Position numbers and translations under genes: made by a program
Shown: piece after piece, positions 6,843 through 7,932 of the stretch
Position numbering within the stretch: the first letter of the stretch is position 1
Layout: the number at the start of each line of letters is the position of its first letter
Assembly (NCBI GenBank): GCA_041477815.1
Contig: JBGOUV010000324.1
Coordinates: 1 to 7,932 of the forward strand
Direction of reading: 5' to 3'
DNA: 7,932 bases
Source: JBGOUV01 sp041477815
GTDB lineage: Bacteria > Acidobacteriota > Terriglobia > Bryobacterales > JACQDG01
The notes under the pieces: generated by a model
Database searches by the model: none
Seen by the model: only the letters and a program-made list of their open reading frames with translations
Told to the model about the DNA's origin: nothing

Positions 6843-7591
6843 ATGAGGGGAAGGTCGTTCTCGTAACCGGCGCTTCGAGCGGAATCGGAGCGGCGACGGC
6901 GAAGGAGTTCGCAGGGGCGGGCTATCAGGTCGTCCTGCACTACAACTCGAACGAGGCGGGCGCCCGCCGCACCGTGGAAGCGATCGAGAAGACCGGCGGC
7001 AAAGTGTCGGCCCTGCAAGCCGATCTGTCGGTGGCCGAGTCGGCGCGCGCCTTGGTGGCCCAGACCTTGGAAAGGGCCGGGCGTATTGATGTACTGGTTA
7101 ACAATGCCGGCTCGCTCCTGGCGCGCCGTCCCTTCCTGGAGGTGACCGACCAGTTCTGGCAGCAGGTGCTGGACGTGAACCTGAACAGCGCCTTCTGGGT
7201 GACGCGGGCGGTGGCGCCGCATATGGCCGAGCGGCGCAGCGGGGTGATCATCAACGTCAGCTCCATTGCGGCGCGCAACGGCGGCGGGCCGGGTGCCCTC
7301 CCCTACGCCACATCCAAGGCGGCTATGACCGGATTCACCAAGGGTCTGGCCCGGGAGATGATCCCCTACGGGATCCGTGTGAACGCGGTGAATCCCGGCG
7401 TGATCCTGACCCCGTTCCACGAGACGTTTACCACTGACGAGCGGATGAAGGCGATGGTGTCGACCATCCCGCAAGGGCGTCCGGGGGCGTCGGAGGAAAT
7501 TTCCGGGGTCATCCTGTTCCTGGCCTCCGAGGCGGCGTCGCATATGGTGGGGGAGTCGGTTGAAGTGAACGGCGGGATGCTGATGGAGTGA
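6836..7591 (+). CDS. Short-chain dehydrogenase/reductase (SDR)
   Basis: This is a 251-residue classical SDR, a cytosolic NAD(P)(H)-dependent oxidoreductase. It has the cofactor motif TGASSGIG (11-18), NNAG (89-92) and the catalytic tetrad N115, S143, Y157 and K161. PG at 187-188 and a C-terminal VNGG (244-247) also fit the family. An ATG is chosen at 6836, since it leaves the usual short lead before the first strand; a longer in-frame start at 6800 would run across the other gene's start. Near the active site, GGGPGA (149-154), followed by LTPFHE (191-196), recalls reductases of 4-deoxy-5-keto uronate that form 2-keto-3-deoxygluconate. FabG-like or sugar 1-dehydrogenase roles are also possible. 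Context with sugar-acid enzymes favours a sugar or keto-sugar-acid substrate. No clear terminator follows the stop. Confidence 0.9.
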   Translation: MPNEGKVVLVTGASSGIGAATAKEFAGAGYQVVLHYNSNEAGARRTVEAIEKTGGKVSALQADLSVAESARALVAQTLERAGRIDVLVNNAGSLLARRPFLEVTDQFWQQVLDVNLNSAFWVTRAVAPHMAERRSGVIINVSSIAARNGGGPGALPYATSKAAMTGFTKGLAREMIPYGIRVNAVNPGVILTPFHETFTTDERMKAMVSTIPQGRPGASEEISGVILFLASEAASHMVGESVEVNGGMLME

Positions 7592-7626
7592 CTCCGGTAC
7601 GATACCCCATGCGCACTGTTGTTGAT

Positions 7627-7836
7627 TCATCTTCCACATAGTAGAATGCCCCGAAGGCGGTTAGGCGCCAAGCTGAAGGACATATACATTAGGGCAAGGC
7701 AGCGCTGCTGGTGTCGGATCGGATCGCTTGCGGTGTCATGCTCCAGGAAGCAGCGCAGGATGGCGACTAGATCCGGCGTTGTTTTTACCAGGGTCGGGCG
7801 GCCAGCGCCTGGACGGCGGGTCCGGCCGATGAGCAC
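7627..7836 (-). pseudogene. Possible decayed transposase fragment (ISAzo13-like)
   Basis: A minus-strand frame of 69 codons contains RTRRPGAGRP (5-14), then a TPDLV..L...LEHDTASDP stretch (20-39). The order R-R-P-G-x-G-R, D-x-L, L-x-x-L-x-E, T-x-x-D-P resembles the segment just after the N-terminal region of ISAzo13-family transposases. There the motif runs on into a conserved SPLRWT-type sequence. Here similarity stops after DP (about base 7720), and no catalytic domain follows before the stop at 7627. No terminal repeats or target duplication are visible. I recall the family motif from memory and could not align it, so a chance match is possible. Confidence 0.35.
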
Positions 7837-7909
7837 AGTCTGATCCAGCCGTTGCTGCCGGCCTCGAGCGGCGGTGTTTCGCCGGTTCCTGGATACAATC
7901 GAGACGCAA

Positions 7910-7932
7910 ATGCCGGCCGAGTTGGAGGTGCA
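7910..7932 (+). CDS. Possible gene start at the right edge (partial)
   Basis: An ATG at 7910 opens a frame (M-P-A-E-L-E-V) that runs off the window. A TACAAT box lies 10 nt upstream, similar to the arrangement before the reductase gene, where TACAAT is 9 nt before the ATG. No ribosome site is seen, so it would be leaderless or nearly so. Seven codons are too few to name a product or to be sure it is a gene. Confidence 0.25.

Larger units (their letters stand above)
7592..7932. other. Non-coding end region
   Basis: These 341 nt lack a convincing intact gene. Open frames on both strands are short and compositionally poor, with many Arg codons on the plus strand. The region contains a perfect 10-nt palindrome GCAGCGCTGC (about 7700-7709), a possible transposase remnant on the minus strand, and a -10-like TACAAT (7894-7899) before an ATG at 7910. 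I see no T-tailed hairpin that would end the reductase transcript. Confidence 0.6.

Noticed and set aside
5617..6846. 409-codon plus-strand frame antisense to the aldehyde dehydrogenase
   Set aside because: Long antisense frames are expected in high-GC genes; composition is poor, no motif is seen, and the dehydrogenase frame carries every catalytic residue.
6827..7639. 270-codon minus-strand frame antisense to the SDR
   Set aside because: It is His- and Arg-rich shadow sequence, while the plus strand has a complete SDR with its tetrad.
7647..7843. Plus-strand frame starting MPRRRLGAKL in the right non-coding region
   Set aside because: It is Arg-heavy, has no ribosome site and no recognisable motif, and lies opposite the better transposase-like frame.

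Overview
The window is one dense, GC-rich stretch of bacterial chromosome. Almost all of it is a single minus-strand gene train of seven proteins and a tRNA, with one divergent plus-strand gene and a short non-coding end. Tight packing, two GTGA start/stop overlaps and Shine-Dalgarno sites show a bacterium. I would guess an acidobacterium of the Solibacter/Bryobacter kind from the general look of the proteins, but nothing in the window proves this.

Layout in transcription order on the minus strand: an aldehyde dehydrogenase (6807-5368) of the alpha-ketoglutarate-semialdehyde dehydrogenase type; a fumarylacetoacetase-fold protein (5364-4519) that looks like 2-keto-3-deoxy-pentonate dehydratase; a small four-helix membrane protein (4526-4140); a sodium:solute symporter (4143-2659); phosphopentomutase deoB (2634-1468); triosephosphate isomerase tpiA (1471-716); the SecYEG subunit secG (702-214); and tRNA-Leu(GAG) (199-113), followed by a terminator-like hairpin (95-68). 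Gaps between genes are 3, -8, -4, 24, -4, 13 and 14 nt, so all of it could be one transcript. A possible promoter for the train (TTGGCA, 17 nt, TACAAG) lies against the aldehyde dehydrogenase start.

On the plus strand, a short-chain dehydrogenase (6836-7591) diverges from the aldehyde dehydrogenase with only 28 nt between the two ATGs. That gap holds a perfect 11-nt palindrome carrying back-to-back -10-like boxes. Beyond it, 7592-7932 has no convincing intact gene. It holds a possible decayed transposase fragment on the minus strand and perhaps the first codons of a plus-strand gene at the right edge.

How the genes may work together: the first two enzymes match the last two steps of the non-phosphorylating oxidative (Weimberg-type) pentose or sugar-acid route, 2-keto-3-deoxy-pentonate to 2-oxoglutarate semialdehyde to 2-oxoglutarate. 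The symporter, with its small partner, could import the sugar or sugar acid. The divergent reductase could act at an earlier step, either as a sugar dehydrogenase or as a reductase of a keto-sugar acid. These carbon-uptake genes sit directly upstream of a conserved housekeeping block (deoB-tpiA-secG-tRNA-Leu), which may place sugar-phosphate enzymes and a secretion gene under the same control. The substrate assignment is inference; the lactonase and sugar-acid dehydratase expected for a full pathway are not in the window.
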